Assembly: GCA_937921835.1 (NCBI GenBank)
Contig: CAKZVG010000389.1
Coordinates: forward strand, 1 to 7,860
Reading direction: 5' to 3'
DNA from: an uncultured Bryobacteraceae bacterium
Lineage (GTDB): Bacteria; Acidobacteriota; Terriglobia; Bryobacterales; Bryobacteraceae
DNA length: 7,860 nt
Of this stretch, positions 1-5,527 are shown piece after piece (the first letter of the stretch is position 1; each line of letters starts with the position of its first letter). A model generated the notes under the pieces. That model worked only from the letters and a program-made list of their open reading frames with translations. It did no database searches and was not told the DNA's origin. A program made the translations under genes and the position numbers.

Positions 1-884
1 TCGGCCGAGTAGCGAATCTTGGTGTAGTCCTTGCCCCGGTAGCCGAATTTCGCGCCCGCCTTGACGCTCGGCAGGTTGCGGTTCATATGGATGCGGTGGG
101 TCATCACCGTCATGTCCAGCGATTCGCCGTTGGGGTCGAAGCTGGTGGGGTTGTGGCACAACACGCACATTTCGACGCTGATTCTGCCAGAGCGCGTGTG
201 CGTGTCGAAGACCATGTTGTCGTGGCACTTGCGGCAGGTCGCGGTCCGCACGACATCGCGCGGCGGGTCGGCCGGCCCGCCGTCCGGCCGGAAGTGATAG
301 ACGGCGTCGGCTTCGTCGATGCCCAGCCCGAACTCGGTCAGATCGCGCGGCGCGAAAACTCCTACGGCATGCGTGGCGCTCCGGTCATAGCCCGAGGGCA
401 GCTTGATGGCGTAGGTGTACTCGTATTCGCCCTCGGCCAGCTTCACCCACGTCCCGTTGTTCTCCGAAGTCGCCTGCCGCGCCTGCCGGCCGGTGGCGGC
501 ATCCGTCGCGGTGCGCATGATGTAGCTGACGTAGTGCGGGCTGGATCCCTTGGTGAGGTAGGCGACCAGCATTCCCGGACGGCCGGCGCGCAGCGCTCCG
601 GGGGTTGTGATGCCGTCCTTATCGAGCGGAAGCCCGCGCGGATCCTGGAAGCGGACCCTGGCTTTCACCGTGCCGTCGGGCGCCGCGGAGGCGCCGAGGA
701 TGCGGATCTGGAGCCCGGGCCGGACGAAGGAGACCGTCTTCTCGTCCACCCCGGCGGACCGCCGGCTGGAACGGCTCCCGCCGCCGGGCGAGGCTTCGGT
801 CCCCATTCCGCCGCCAGCCAGCACGGCCAAACCCGCTACAATGCCGCAAGTTCCAATTATTGTCGAGCGCACCCAGGGTTTCAC
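1..884 (-). CDS. OmcA/MtrC-family multiheme c-type cytochrome, N-terminal part (cut by window edge)
   Basis: The frame is open from a GTG start at 884 to the left edge, giving 294 codons of a longer gene. The first ~30 residues look like a Sec signal peptide (basic KPWVR, then a hydrophobic stretch at residues 9-26), so the protein should be exported. Two c-type haem motifs are visible: CRKCH (C217, C220, H221) and CVLCH (C240, C243, H244). After them comes MTHRIHMNRNLPSV, the His-rich segment that in OmcA/MtrC-type cytochromes precedes the next haem motifs; full members usually carry about ten haems, so most haem sites lie beyond the window. Residues ~50-200 form a haem-free beta-rich domain typical of the family. 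Family members move electrons across or outside the outer membrane to extracellular acceptors. The GTG start is fixed by AAGGAG five bases upstream and by the signal peptide. It follows rlmB on the same strand after 146 bases that hold its likely promoter. Substrate and final localisation cannot be told. Confidence 0.85.
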   Translation of the reverse strand, partial: MKPWVRSTIIGTCGIVAGLAVLAGGGMGTEASPGGGSRSSRRSAGVDEKTVSFVRPGLQIRILGASAAPDGTVKARVRFQDPRGLPLDKDGITTPGALRAGRPGMLVAYLTKGSSPHYVSYIMRTATDAATGRQARQATSENNGTWVKLAEGEYEYTYAIKLPSGYDRSATHAVGVFAPRDLTEFGLGIDEADAVYHFRPDGGPADPPRDVVRTATCRKCHDNMVFDTHTRSGRISVEMCVLCHNPTSFDPNGESLDMTVMTHRIHMNRNLPSVKAGAKFGYRGKDYTKIRYSA

Positions 885-889
885 GAGCT

Positions 890-895
890 CTCCTT
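890..895 (-). promoter_or_regulatory. Shine-Dalgarno of the cytochrome gene
   Basis: On the minus strand AAGGAG lies five bases before a GTG codon (882-884). This is a near-ideal ribosome binding site and decides the non-ATG start of the cytochrome gene. Confidence 0.8.
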
Positions 896-910
896 AGCGG
901 GTGCACGGAA

Positions 911-926
911 GCAATTCTGATTCCAA
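911..926 (-). promoter_or_regulatory. Candidate sigma-54 (-24/-12) promoter of the cytochrome gene
   Basis: Reading the minus strand from 926, the sequence is TTGGAATCAGAATTGC followed by T. GG (924-923) and GC (912-911) are separated by exactly 10 bases, as in the RpoN core YTGGCACG-N4-TTGCW; TTGG, the A at the sixth core position and TTGCT match, while the CACG part is poor. With C911 as -12, transcription would start near 899, leaving a 15-base leader that contains the AAGGAG site. Everything lies inside an inverted repeat (GCAATT at 911-916, AATTGC at 925-930; with GGAA at 907-910 and TTCC at 933-936 as an outer arm), so an operator reading is also possible. Known family fact: RpoN promoters need an enhancer-binding ATPase. 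None is encoded in this window. Confidence 0.4.
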
Positions 927-963
927 TTGCGTTTCCGTTGAAAACAAAATAATTGGGAGCGAG

Positions 964-999
964 CGTTTGACCGTTTCGGGTCTTATCACGCTGTCAACG
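964..999. repeat. Imperfect inverted repeat, possible activator site upstream of the cytochrome gene
   Basis: CGTTTGAC (964-971) and GTCAACG (993-999) are inverted copies differing by one T, 21 bases apart. Their centre is about 80 bases upstream of the transcription start predicted from the candidate sigma-54 promoter, within the range where enhancer-binding proteins usually sit. The repeat also contains a TTGACA (minus strand) that could serve as a -35 element, but I see no good -10 at 16-18 bases. Function is inferred from position only. Confidence 0.25.
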
Positions 1000-1030
1000 G
1001 CGGAATCGGCCCATCCGGCGCCGGCCCGCA

Positions 1031-1747
1031 TCAGCGGTTTCCGGCCCGCCGCCGCCATTCAAACAGCACCACGCCGGCCGCCACCGAGACGTTGAGCGAG
1101 GCGATCTCACCCGCCATCGGGATGCGCACCAGGACGTCGCAGCGCGAGCGCACGTGCTCGTGCAGTCCCTTGCCCTCGCCGCCCAGCACGATGGCCGACG
1201 GCCGCGCGTAGTCCACGGCGTCGTAGCTTTCGCGTCCCCGTTCGTCGATGCCATAGATCCAGAAGCCGCGCCGCTTGAGCGTCTCAAGCGCCTGGCCCAG
1301 ATTGCCGAGCCGCACCACCGGCAGGTAGGACAGCGCCCCGGCAGCGGCCTTCTCGACCGTCTCGGACAACCCCGCCGAGCGCCGCTCCGGAATGCACACG
1401 GCCGCCGCGCCCGCCGCGTGCGCCGTGCGGATGATGGCGCCCAGGTTGTGCGGATCCTCGACGCCGTCGAGCAGCACCAGCAGGCGCGCGGCCTCCAGCA
1501 CCTCGCCCAATTCCTTGTAGCTGGCCGCCGATCCGAGCGCGACCACCCCCTGGTGCACCGCTCCGCCCGAGGCGCGGTCAAGCTGCTCGCGCGGTTCGAA
1601 GCGCACCGGCACGCCGCGCTCCCGGCACAGGGCGACGATCTCCTGCACGCGCGGGCCGCCCAGCCCCTTGGCGATCAGCACGCGCTCCAGCGGCCTGCCG
1701 GCCCGCAGCGCTTCCCGCACGGGATGGATTCCGGCGACGGCGCTCAT
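1031..1747 (-). CDS. rlmB: 23S rRNA (guanosine-2'-O-)-methyltransferase RlmB (SPOUT/TrmH family)
   Basis: The 238-residue product has the usual length and order of the RlmB/TrmH group. An N-terminal substrate-binding domain (residues ~1-75, starting SAVAGIHPVREAL) is followed by the knotted SPOUT methyltransferase domain. Motif 1 is LDGVEDPHNLGAIIRTA (93-109, with N101 and the catalytic-type R107), motif 2 is IVLGGEGKGL (186-195, E191), and motif 3 is IPMAGEIASLNVSVAAG (209-225, S217-L218-N219), which forms the knot and the S-adenosylmethionine pocket. RlmB methylates the ribose of a conserved guanosine in 23S rRNA (G2251 in E. coli numbering). The ATG at 1747 is chosen because GIHPVREAL is the normal beginning of the family. 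There is no Shine-Dalgarno; a CATAAT hexamer ends six bases before the ATG. No T-rich terminator follows the stop. A tRNA-modifying TrmH relative is possible but the length and N-domain favour RlmB. Confidence 0.93.
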   Translation of the reverse strand: MSAVAGIHPVREALRAGRPLERVLIAKGLGGPRVQEIVALCRERGVPVRFEPREQLDRASGGAVHQGVVALGSAASYKELGEVLEAARLLVLLDGVEDPHNLGAIIRTAHAAGAAAVCIPERRSAGLSETVEKAAAGALSYLPVVRLGNLGQALETLKRRGFWIYGIDERGRESYDAVDYARPSAIVLGGEGKGLHEHVRSRCDVLVRIPMAGEIASLNVSVAAGVVLFEWRRRAGNR

Positions 1748-1753
1748 ACGCTG

Positions 1754-1759
1754 ATTATG
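1754..1759 (-). promoter_or_regulatory. -10-like hexamer immediately before rlmB
   Basis: CATAAT (five of six matches to TATAAT) on the minus strand ends six bases before the rlmB ATG. A start site seven bases after its last base would fall exactly on the A of the start codon, so the transcript would be leaderless. The -35 zone is extremely GC-rich and has no recognisable hexamer. Confidence 0.35.
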
Positions 1760-1795
1760 GCGCGCCGCCGGGGCCGGGCGCGGCCGGCGTCGCGC
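1760..1795. repeat. Strong GC-rich inverted repeat next to the rlmB -10-like box
   Basis: Arms 1760-1771 and 1784-1795 pair at 11 of 12 positions (one C/T mismatch) around a 12-base loop. One arm abuts the CATAAT hexamer. No T-run follows on either strand, so it is not a standard terminator. It could be an operator, an RNA hairpin in a longer upstream transcript, or a by-product of local GC content. Confidence 0.35.
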
Positions 1796-1895
1796 AAGCA
1801 GCGGTAGTTGAGAACTTCAGTGCGGGTGATCACGTCGCCTCGCTTCAATTTCACCACACCAGGCGGCGATTTTACTCTTCCGCCGGCGGCAAGCC

Positions 1896-1908
1896 GGTAT
1901 ACAATACC
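1896..1908 (+). promoter_or_regulatory. -10-like hexamer inside a small palindrome before the MerR-type gene
   Basis: GGTAT-ACA-ATACC (arms 1896-1900 and 1904-1908) overlaps TACAAT (1900-1905), a good -10 match ending eight bases before the ATG. Transcription would start near 1912, two bases before the start codon, and the spacer to the ATG has no Shine-Dalgarno. MerR-type proteins bind palindromes in the promoter spacer, so self-regulation here is conceivable, but the palindrome is short and sits on the -10 rather than between -35 and -10. The -35 region is weak. Confidence 0.35.
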
Positions 1909-1913
1909 TACAG

Positions 1914-2339
1914 ATGCGGGCACAGCCGTTAAAAAAAGGGCCGGACCAGGCCCCCGCGCAGATTCCCGACAAGCTGTACTTCCGGATTGGCGAGGTGGCG
2001 CGGCTGGCGGGCGTGAAGGCTTATGTGCTGCGCTACTGGGAACAGGAGTTCCGGGCGCTGGCGCCGCGCAAGTCCGGCACCAACCGCCGCCTCTACCGCC
2101 GCAAGGACGTCGAACTGGTGCTGGAGATCAAGCACCTGCTTCACGAGAAGCGCTACACCATCGAGGGCGCGCGCAAGTTGCTGGACGCCAAACCACGGGC
2201 GCGGCAGGCTCCGCCGCCGCCACCGCCCACCGAGCAGAGCGCGCTCTTCGCCCCGCCGCCGGCCAACGCCCTGGCGCTGGTGCGCCAGGAACTGGACGCG
2301 ATCCTGGAACTGCTTGGCCGCGACCAGACGCGCCCCTAG
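1914..2339 (+). CDS. MerR-type helix-turn-helix protein
   Basis: The 141-residue product has one recognisable domain: a MerR-type winged helix-turn-helix at residues ~20-90. It includes [20 protein letters not shown] (helix-turn-helix), YWEQEF (W42), and the wing [20 protein letters not shown] (58-77). This is a sub-family of short MerR proteins often found near housekeeping genes in delta-proteobacteria and acidobacteria; ligand and targets are unknown to me. There is no cysteine at all, so it is not a metal sensor of the MerR/CueR kind. The C-terminal part is a proline-rich linker (six prolines at 100-105, PPP at 114-116) and a short amphipathic helix (118-135, [14 protein letters not shown]), probably for dimer contacts. 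The start is the first in-frame ATG just before [12 protein letters not shown]; no Shine-Dalgarno. Codons 6-8 carry a run of seven A. It is divergent from rlmB and its stop interlocks with that of rapZ. Confidence 0.85.
   Translation: MRAQPLKKGPDQAPAQIPDKLYFRIGEVARLAGVKAYVLRYWEQEFRALAPRKSGTNRRLYRRKDVELVLEIKHLLHEKRYTIEGARKLLDAKPRARQAPPPPPPTEQSALFAPPPANALALVRQELDAILELLGRDQTRP
2336..2339. other. CTAG: interlocked stop codons of two convergent genes
   Basis: The four-base palindrome CTAG supplies TAG at 2337-2339 on the plus strand (MerR-type gene) and TAG at 2338-2336 on the minus strand (rapZ). The two coding regions therefore overlap by four bases and leave no room for an intergenic terminator. 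Confidence 0.95.
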
Positions 2340-3235
2340 CCGCCCGCGCGCTTGGCGATGTCGCGGTGGGTGCACTTCACCAGGTATCCCGCCCGTGTCA
2401 GGCGCTTGCGGATCTCGTCGGCCATCATCACCGAGCGGTGCTGGCCTCCGGTGCAGCCAAAGCTGATGGTGAGATAACTCTTGCCTTCCTCGATGTAGTG
2501 CGGCAGCAGATAGGTTAGCAGCGCCGAGATCCGCTCGATGAACTCGGCCGTCTGCTGGAAGGAGCGGATGTAGCGCGCCACCCGGGGATCGCGCCCGGTG
2601 CGGTTCTTGAACTCGGGCAGGTAATTCGGGTTGGGCAGAAAGCGCACGTCGAAAACCAGGTCGCTGTCGGCCGGCAGGCCGTGGCGGAAGCCGAAACTGG
2701 TGACATAGACCACGATCGAAGTCGCGTCCCGCCCCGAGCCGAAGGTTTCGCCGATGACCTCGCGCAGCTCGTGCACCGTGAACTTCGAGCTGTCGATGAC
2801 GTGGTCGGCGAGCTTGCGCAGCGGCTCCATCTTGGCCCGCTCGGCGCGCAGCGCCTTGGCCACCGACTCGTCGCGGCTGAGCGGGTGCGGGCGGCGCGTC
2901 TCCGAGTAGCGGCGAATCAGCGTGTCTTCCCCGGCCGTCAGGAACACCAGCCGGGTGCGCATCAGCCGCCGGATGGCGGCGAACGACTTCGGGAAGTCCT
3001 TGAGCGCCTCACCCTCGCGCACGTCCACCACGATCGCCGCGCGCGCGATTGCGGCCGACGCCTGAACCAGTTCGGCGAACTTCCCGATCAACCCGATCGG
3101 AAGGTGGTCCACCGCGTAGTAGCCCAGGTCTTCCAGGCAGCGCAACACCGTGCCCTTGCCGGAGCCGCTCAGTCCGGTGATGACAACCAGTTCTTTGGCG
3201 CCTTTCTTCTTCGTGGCGCCTGAGCGGTCCGGCAT
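2336..3235 (-). CDS. rapZ: RapZ/YvcJ-family nucleotide-binding protein
   Basis: The product has 299 residues from the ATG at 3235, close to the family norm of about 285-300. The N-terminal kinase-like domain has a P-loop GLSGSGKGT (21-29), then [13 protein letters not shown] (34-46), a Walker-B-like IVVDVRE (68-74) and the family motif [12 protein letters not shown] (108-119). The C-terminal domain carries [20 protein letters not shown] (181-200) and [11 protein letters not shown] (259-269), both diagnostic. In E. coli RapZ is an RNA-binding adaptor that delivers small RNAs to RNase E and so controls GlmS; Bacillus YvcJ hydrolyses nucleotides. The E. coli basic C-terminal tail is not obvious here (the protein ends [10 protein letters not shown]), so the small-RNA role cannot be assumed. 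The open frame extends to 3334, but that would overlap hpf by 86 bases; the ATG at 3235 leaves a 13-base gap and fits the family. Probably co-transcribed with rpoN and hpf. Confidence 0.92.
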   Translation of the reverse strand: MPDRSGATKKKGAKELVVITGLSGSGKGTVLRCLEDLGYYAVDHLPIGLIGKFAELVQASAAIARAAIVVDVREGEALKDFPKSFAAIRRLMRTRLVFLTAGEDTLIRRYSETRRPHPLSRDESVAKALRAERAKMEPLRKLADHVIDSSKFTVHELREVIGETFGSGRDATSIVVYVTSFGFRHGLPADSDLVFDVRFLPNPNYLPEFKNRTGRDPRVARYIRSFQQTAEFIERISALLTYLLPHYIEEGKSYLTISFGCTGGQHRSVMMADEIRKRLTRAGYLVKCTHRDIAKRAGG

Positions 3236-3248
3236 GCGGGTCGGGCTC

Positions 3249-3815
3249 TCAGGCTTCGACCAGGTCGAAGTGGCCGTCCCGGCGGCGGACCAGCACCGCG
3301 ACGCGGCTGGTCTCCGCGTCCCGGTAGACCACATAGTCGCGGTCTTCGATGGCCAGCAGCGCCTCCTCGAGCGTCATCGGCTTGCGGCTGTTGTGGTGGT
3401 CCACGCGGAACACCCGCTTTTCGGTCCCCGCCTCGGTTTCGATTTCGGCCGCTACCGGCGCGGGCGCCGCCGGCTCGGGGTTCTCCGCCTCCTCGCTCCA
3501 GGTCTCTTTCGGGCTGCGCTTGGTGTCACGCCACTTCTCGCGCAACCGCAGAATCTGCTTCTCGGCGCGCTCGACGGCGCCCGAGATGGCCTCGAAAAGG
3601 CTCGCGTCCGAGCCGGTGACCGATACGGTCCGGTCGTAAAACTGGAACGTCAGCTCGGCGTGCTGGAGGTGGCGCTCGCTGGTGATGACGATGTGCGCTT
3701 CCTTTTCTCCCCGGCTGCTGTCGAGGAGCTTCGCCATCTTGGAGAACTTCGTCTCCAGTTTCTTGCGCTGTACGGGGGTGAGGTCGTCGGATTTGCCTGT
3801 GTAGGAGATCTTCAT
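3249..3815 (-). CDS. hpf: Long-form ribosome hibernation promoting factor (HPF)
   Basis: The 188-residue protein has the two-domain plan of long HPF. Residues 1-95 form the ribosome-binding domain (MKISYTGKSDDLTPVQRKKL at the start, then the beta strands HIVITSE and ELTFQFYDRTVSVTGSD, and the closing helix AISGAVERAEKQILRLREKW). A charged Ala/Glu/Pro linker covers ~96-132. Residues 133-188 are the dimerisation domain (KPMTLEEALLAIEDRDYVVY, then VAVLVRRRDGHFDLVEA). Known role: the N-domain fills the mRNA/tRNA channel of the 30S subunit and the C-domain joins two 70S ribosomes into inactive 100S particles in starvation. The ATG at 3815 is chosen over the upstream one at 3845 because GGAGGG lies five bases before it and the family starts MxIxxTGK. 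It lies between rpoN (83 bases upstream) and rapZ (13 bases downstream). Confidence 0.95.
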   Translation of the reverse strand: MKISYTGKSDDLTPVQRKKLETKFSKMAKLLDSSRGEKEAHIVITSERHLQHAELTFQFYDRTVSVTGSDASLFEAISGAVERAEKQILRLREKWRDTKRSPKETWSEEAENPEPAAPAPVAAEIETEAGTEKRVFRVDHHNSRKPMTLEEALLAIEDRDYVVYRDAETSRVAVLVRRRDGHFDLVEA

Positions 3816-3898
3816 TGAATCCCTCCGTTCGCGAACCGCCGCCACCGGCCGGGCGCGTCCGCGCGCGGCCCCGGCGGCTTCTCTCTTCCCTGGCGCGC
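3816..3898 (-). other. rpoN-hpf spacer with GC-rich hairpin and palindrome
   Basis: This 83-base gap is the longest within the rpoN cluster. Besides the hpf Shine-Dalgarno it holds the palindrome GTTCGCGAAC (3827-3836) and a bulged GC-rich inverted repeat: CCGCC at ~3840 pairs with GGCGG at ~3873, with GGCC and GCGCG blocks pairing inside. I see no -10 hexamer and no T-run after the hairpin. It could be a processing or attenuation hairpin between rpoN and hpf; nothing proves it. Confidence 0.3.
3821..3826 (-). promoter_or_regulatory. Shine-Dalgarno of hpf
   Basis: GGAGGG on the minus strand ends five bases before the ATG at 3815 and decides the start. It abuts a perfect 10-bp palindrome, GTTCGCGAAC (3827-3836). 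Confidence 0.8.
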
Positions 3899-5476
3899 CT
3901 ACTGGCGGACCCGCCGCTGGTGCGTCGAGGGAATCTTCATGTCTTCCCGGTATTTTGCCACGGTGCGCCGGGTCACCTGAATGCCCTCGGCCTGCAAGCG
4001 CTCCGTGATTTGCTCGTCCGTCAGCGGACGCGCCGGATCCTCTTCTTCGATCATCTTCTTCACTCGCAGCTTCAGCACATGCAGCGGCATGGCGGCTCCG
4101 GACGGCCCCTGCACCGCCTCGGAGAAGAAGTAGCGCAATTCGAAGACCCCCTGCGGCGTGTGCGCGTACTTATTGGCCACCGCCCGGCTGACGGTGGAGG
4201 GATGCACGCCGATCTCCTCGGCGACGTCCTTGATCATCATGGGCCGCAGCCACTGGATGCCTTTTTCCAGAAACTCCGGCTGGCGCCGCACAATGGACTG
4301 GCACACCTTCAGGATGGTCTGCTTGCGCTGCTCGATGTTCTTCATCAGTTGCAGGGCCGAGGCGTAGCGCTCCTTGATGTAGTTGCGGACCTCCTTGCTC
4401 GGCTCCTGATCGCGCTCCAGCATGCGGCGGTACTGCGGATTCAGCCGCAGTTGCGGCAAATCCTCGTCGTTGAGCTGGATGATGTAGTCTTCGCCATCCT
4501 TTGATATGTAGACGTCCGGCTCCACCTGCCTCGCGCCGGGACCGGAATAGCGCAGCCCGGGACGCGGATCGAGATGCCGGATCACGTTCACCGCCTTCTG
4601 GATGTGCTCGGGAGGGCGCCCCAGCACGCGCGCCAGTTCCTTGAACTGCCGCGACGAAAGCAAGGGGAGGTGATCGTGTACGATCCGCCACGCCACGCCC
4701 CCTTTTCCGTTCCGGCTCTCCAGTTGCAACAGCAGGCATTCGCGCAGGTCGCGCGCCGCGATGCCCGCCGGTTCAAGCGACTGCACCGCTTTGAGAGCCG
4801 CCTCCACGTCCTCGGGCTTGTGCTCCCCGCCTCCGGCGATTTCCTCGAGCGTCGCCGTCAGGTAGCCGTTCTCGTCCAGGTTGCCGATGATGGCGTCGGC
4901 CGCCTCGCGCACCGCGTCCGGAATGAGCACGATGCTGAGCTGCGACTGGAGATGGTCGGCCAGCGTGACGGGGGCGGAGAGAAACGTCTCAAAAGAAGGC
5001 TTGTCGAAGGATTCCGAGGCCGGACTCTTGTATCCCGGATCGAGGTAGTCGTCGAAAAACGATCCGAAGTCGATCTCTTCGAACGGGTCGGACTCCGGCT
5101 TCGTTTCCGGGATCTCGGGCGCCTCGGCCTCGGCGGCCAGCGCAGCCGGCTGGACCGGAGCCGGAAAGCCGGAAAGCTCAAAATCCCCGTCCGCGGCGGC
5201 CGTCTCGGGCGGTTCCGCCAGCCCTTCGAGGATGTTCCTGTCGGCCGGGTCGGGATCCCGTTCGGCTTCGAGTACCGATTGGATCTCCTGCGGAGTCAGT
5301 TCCTCGCCGCCCTCGGCCACCTCGTCCAGCACCGGATTGCGCGCGATCTCCTGCGAGATCAGTTCCCTCAACTCCAGCCGGTTCAACTGGAGCACGGTCA
5401 CCATCTGGACCAGCCCGGGCGTCAGGATCTGCTTCTGCGCAACCTTAAGCGACAGCCTCGGCGACAGCAAACTCAT
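3899..5476 (-). CDS. rpoN: RNA polymerase sigma-54 factor RpoN
   Basis: The 525-residue product has the full sigma-54 architecture. Region I (1-50; SPRLSLKVAQKQILTPGLVQ, then LELRELISQEIARNPVLDE) is the Gln/Leu-rich segment that contacts enhancer-binding ATPases. Region II (~55-165) is long, acidic and proline-rich (FEEIDFGSFFDDYLDPG). The core-binding domain lies at ~165-360, including NLDENGYL and VQSLEPAGIAARDLRECLLL. A helix-turn-helix follows at ~415-437 (IKDVAEEIGVHPSTVSRAV). The RpoN box is RRTVAKYRE (503-511), which reads the -24 element. RpoN replaces the housekeeping sigma at -24/-12 promoters and depends on ATP-driven activators. The ATG at 5476 is chosen because MSLLSPRLSLK is the expected beginning. 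A TAGAAT ends nine bases upstream; the AAGGGG between them is only three bases from the ATG, too close for a good ribosome binding site. It heads an rpoN-hpf-rapZ cluster. Confidence 0.97.
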   Translation of the reverse strand: MSLLSPRLSLKVAQKQILTPGLVQMVTVLQLNRLELRELISQEIARNPVLDEVAEGGEELTPQEIQSVLEAERDPDPADRNILEGLAEPPETAAADGDFELSGFPAPVQPAALAAEAEAPEIPETKPESDPFEEIDFGSFFDDYLDPGYKSPASESFDKPSFETFLSAPVTLADHLQSQLSIVLIPDAVREAADAIIGNLDENGYLTATLEEIAGGGEHKPEDVEAALKAVQSLEPAGIAARDLRECLLLQLESRNGKGGVAWRIVHDHLPLLSSRQFKELARVLGRPPEHIQKAVNVIRHLDPRPGLRYSGPGARQVEPDVYISKDGEDYIIQLNDEDLPQLRLNPQYRRMLERDQEPSKEVRNYIKERYASALQLMKNIEQRKQTILKVCQSIVRRQPEFLEKGIQWLRPMMIKDVAEEIGVHPSTVSRAVANKYAHTPQGVFELRYFFSEAVQGPSGAAMPLHVLKLRVKKMIEEEDPARPLTDEQITERLQAEGIQVTRRTVAKYREDMKIPSTHQRRVRQ

Positions 5477-5485
5477 CTGCCCCTT

Positions 5486-5519
5486 ATTCTACCACCCGCG
5501 CATTTCCGCCAATTCCGCC
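5486..5519 (-). promoter_or_regulatory. Candidate rpoN promoter with direct repeat
   Basis: TAGAAT (5491-5486, minus strand) ends nine bases before the rpoN ATG; a start near 5479 would leave a three-base leader. Upstream lies GGCGGAA-TT-GGCGGAA, a seven-base direct repeat with nine-base period (5504-5510 and 5513-5519), covering the -35 zone. The best -35 match there, TTGGCG, is only 15 bases away from the -10. The 51-base gap from the sugar porter stop contains no terminator, so read-through from the porter is also possible. Confidence 0.35.
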
Positions 5520-5527
5520 GCGGCGCC

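Larger units (their letters stand above)
1744..1833 (-). pseudogene. Possible N-terminal remnant of an AAA/RecF-like ATPase overlapping the rlmB start
   Basis: On the minus strand a frame beginning at GTG 1833 reads [16 protein letters not shown], then GRARPRRRAIISV, and stops with a TGA that overlaps the rlmB ATG as ATGA (1747-1744). The first 16 residues resemble the beginning of ABC/RecF-type AAA ATPases (pattern: I-x-x-I-E-[VI]-x-N-[FY]-[RK]-x-L-[RK]-[DY]), but the P-loop that should follow after another 15-20 residues is absent. It could be the 5' stub of a lost gene, a small peptide translationally coupled to rlmB, or chance. The resemblance comes from memory and covers few residues. 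The frame stays open upstream into the merR start region. Confidence 0.2.

Noticed and set aside
87..920. Plus-strand open frame opposite the cytochrome
   Set aside because: The minus strand encodes a signal peptide and two CxxCH motifs; the plus frame has no recognisable content.
1015..1024. Palindrome CCGGCGCCGG after the rlmB stop as a terminator
   Set aside because: It has no loop and no T-run; probably a product of GC richness.
1748..1913. A tRNA or other small structured RNA in the rlmB-merR gap
   Set aside because: No cloverleaf, no T-loop GTTC element and no CCA end are visible; the hairpin there stands alone.
3236..3334. Longer rapZ reading frame from an ATG at 3334
   Set aside because: It would overlap hpf by 86 bases and adds 33 residues without family resemblance; the ATG at 3235 gives the normal length.
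3816..3845. Upstream ATG for hpf at 3845
   Set aside because: The ATG at 3815 has an excellent Shine-Dalgarno and matches the family N-terminus; the extra ten residues do not.
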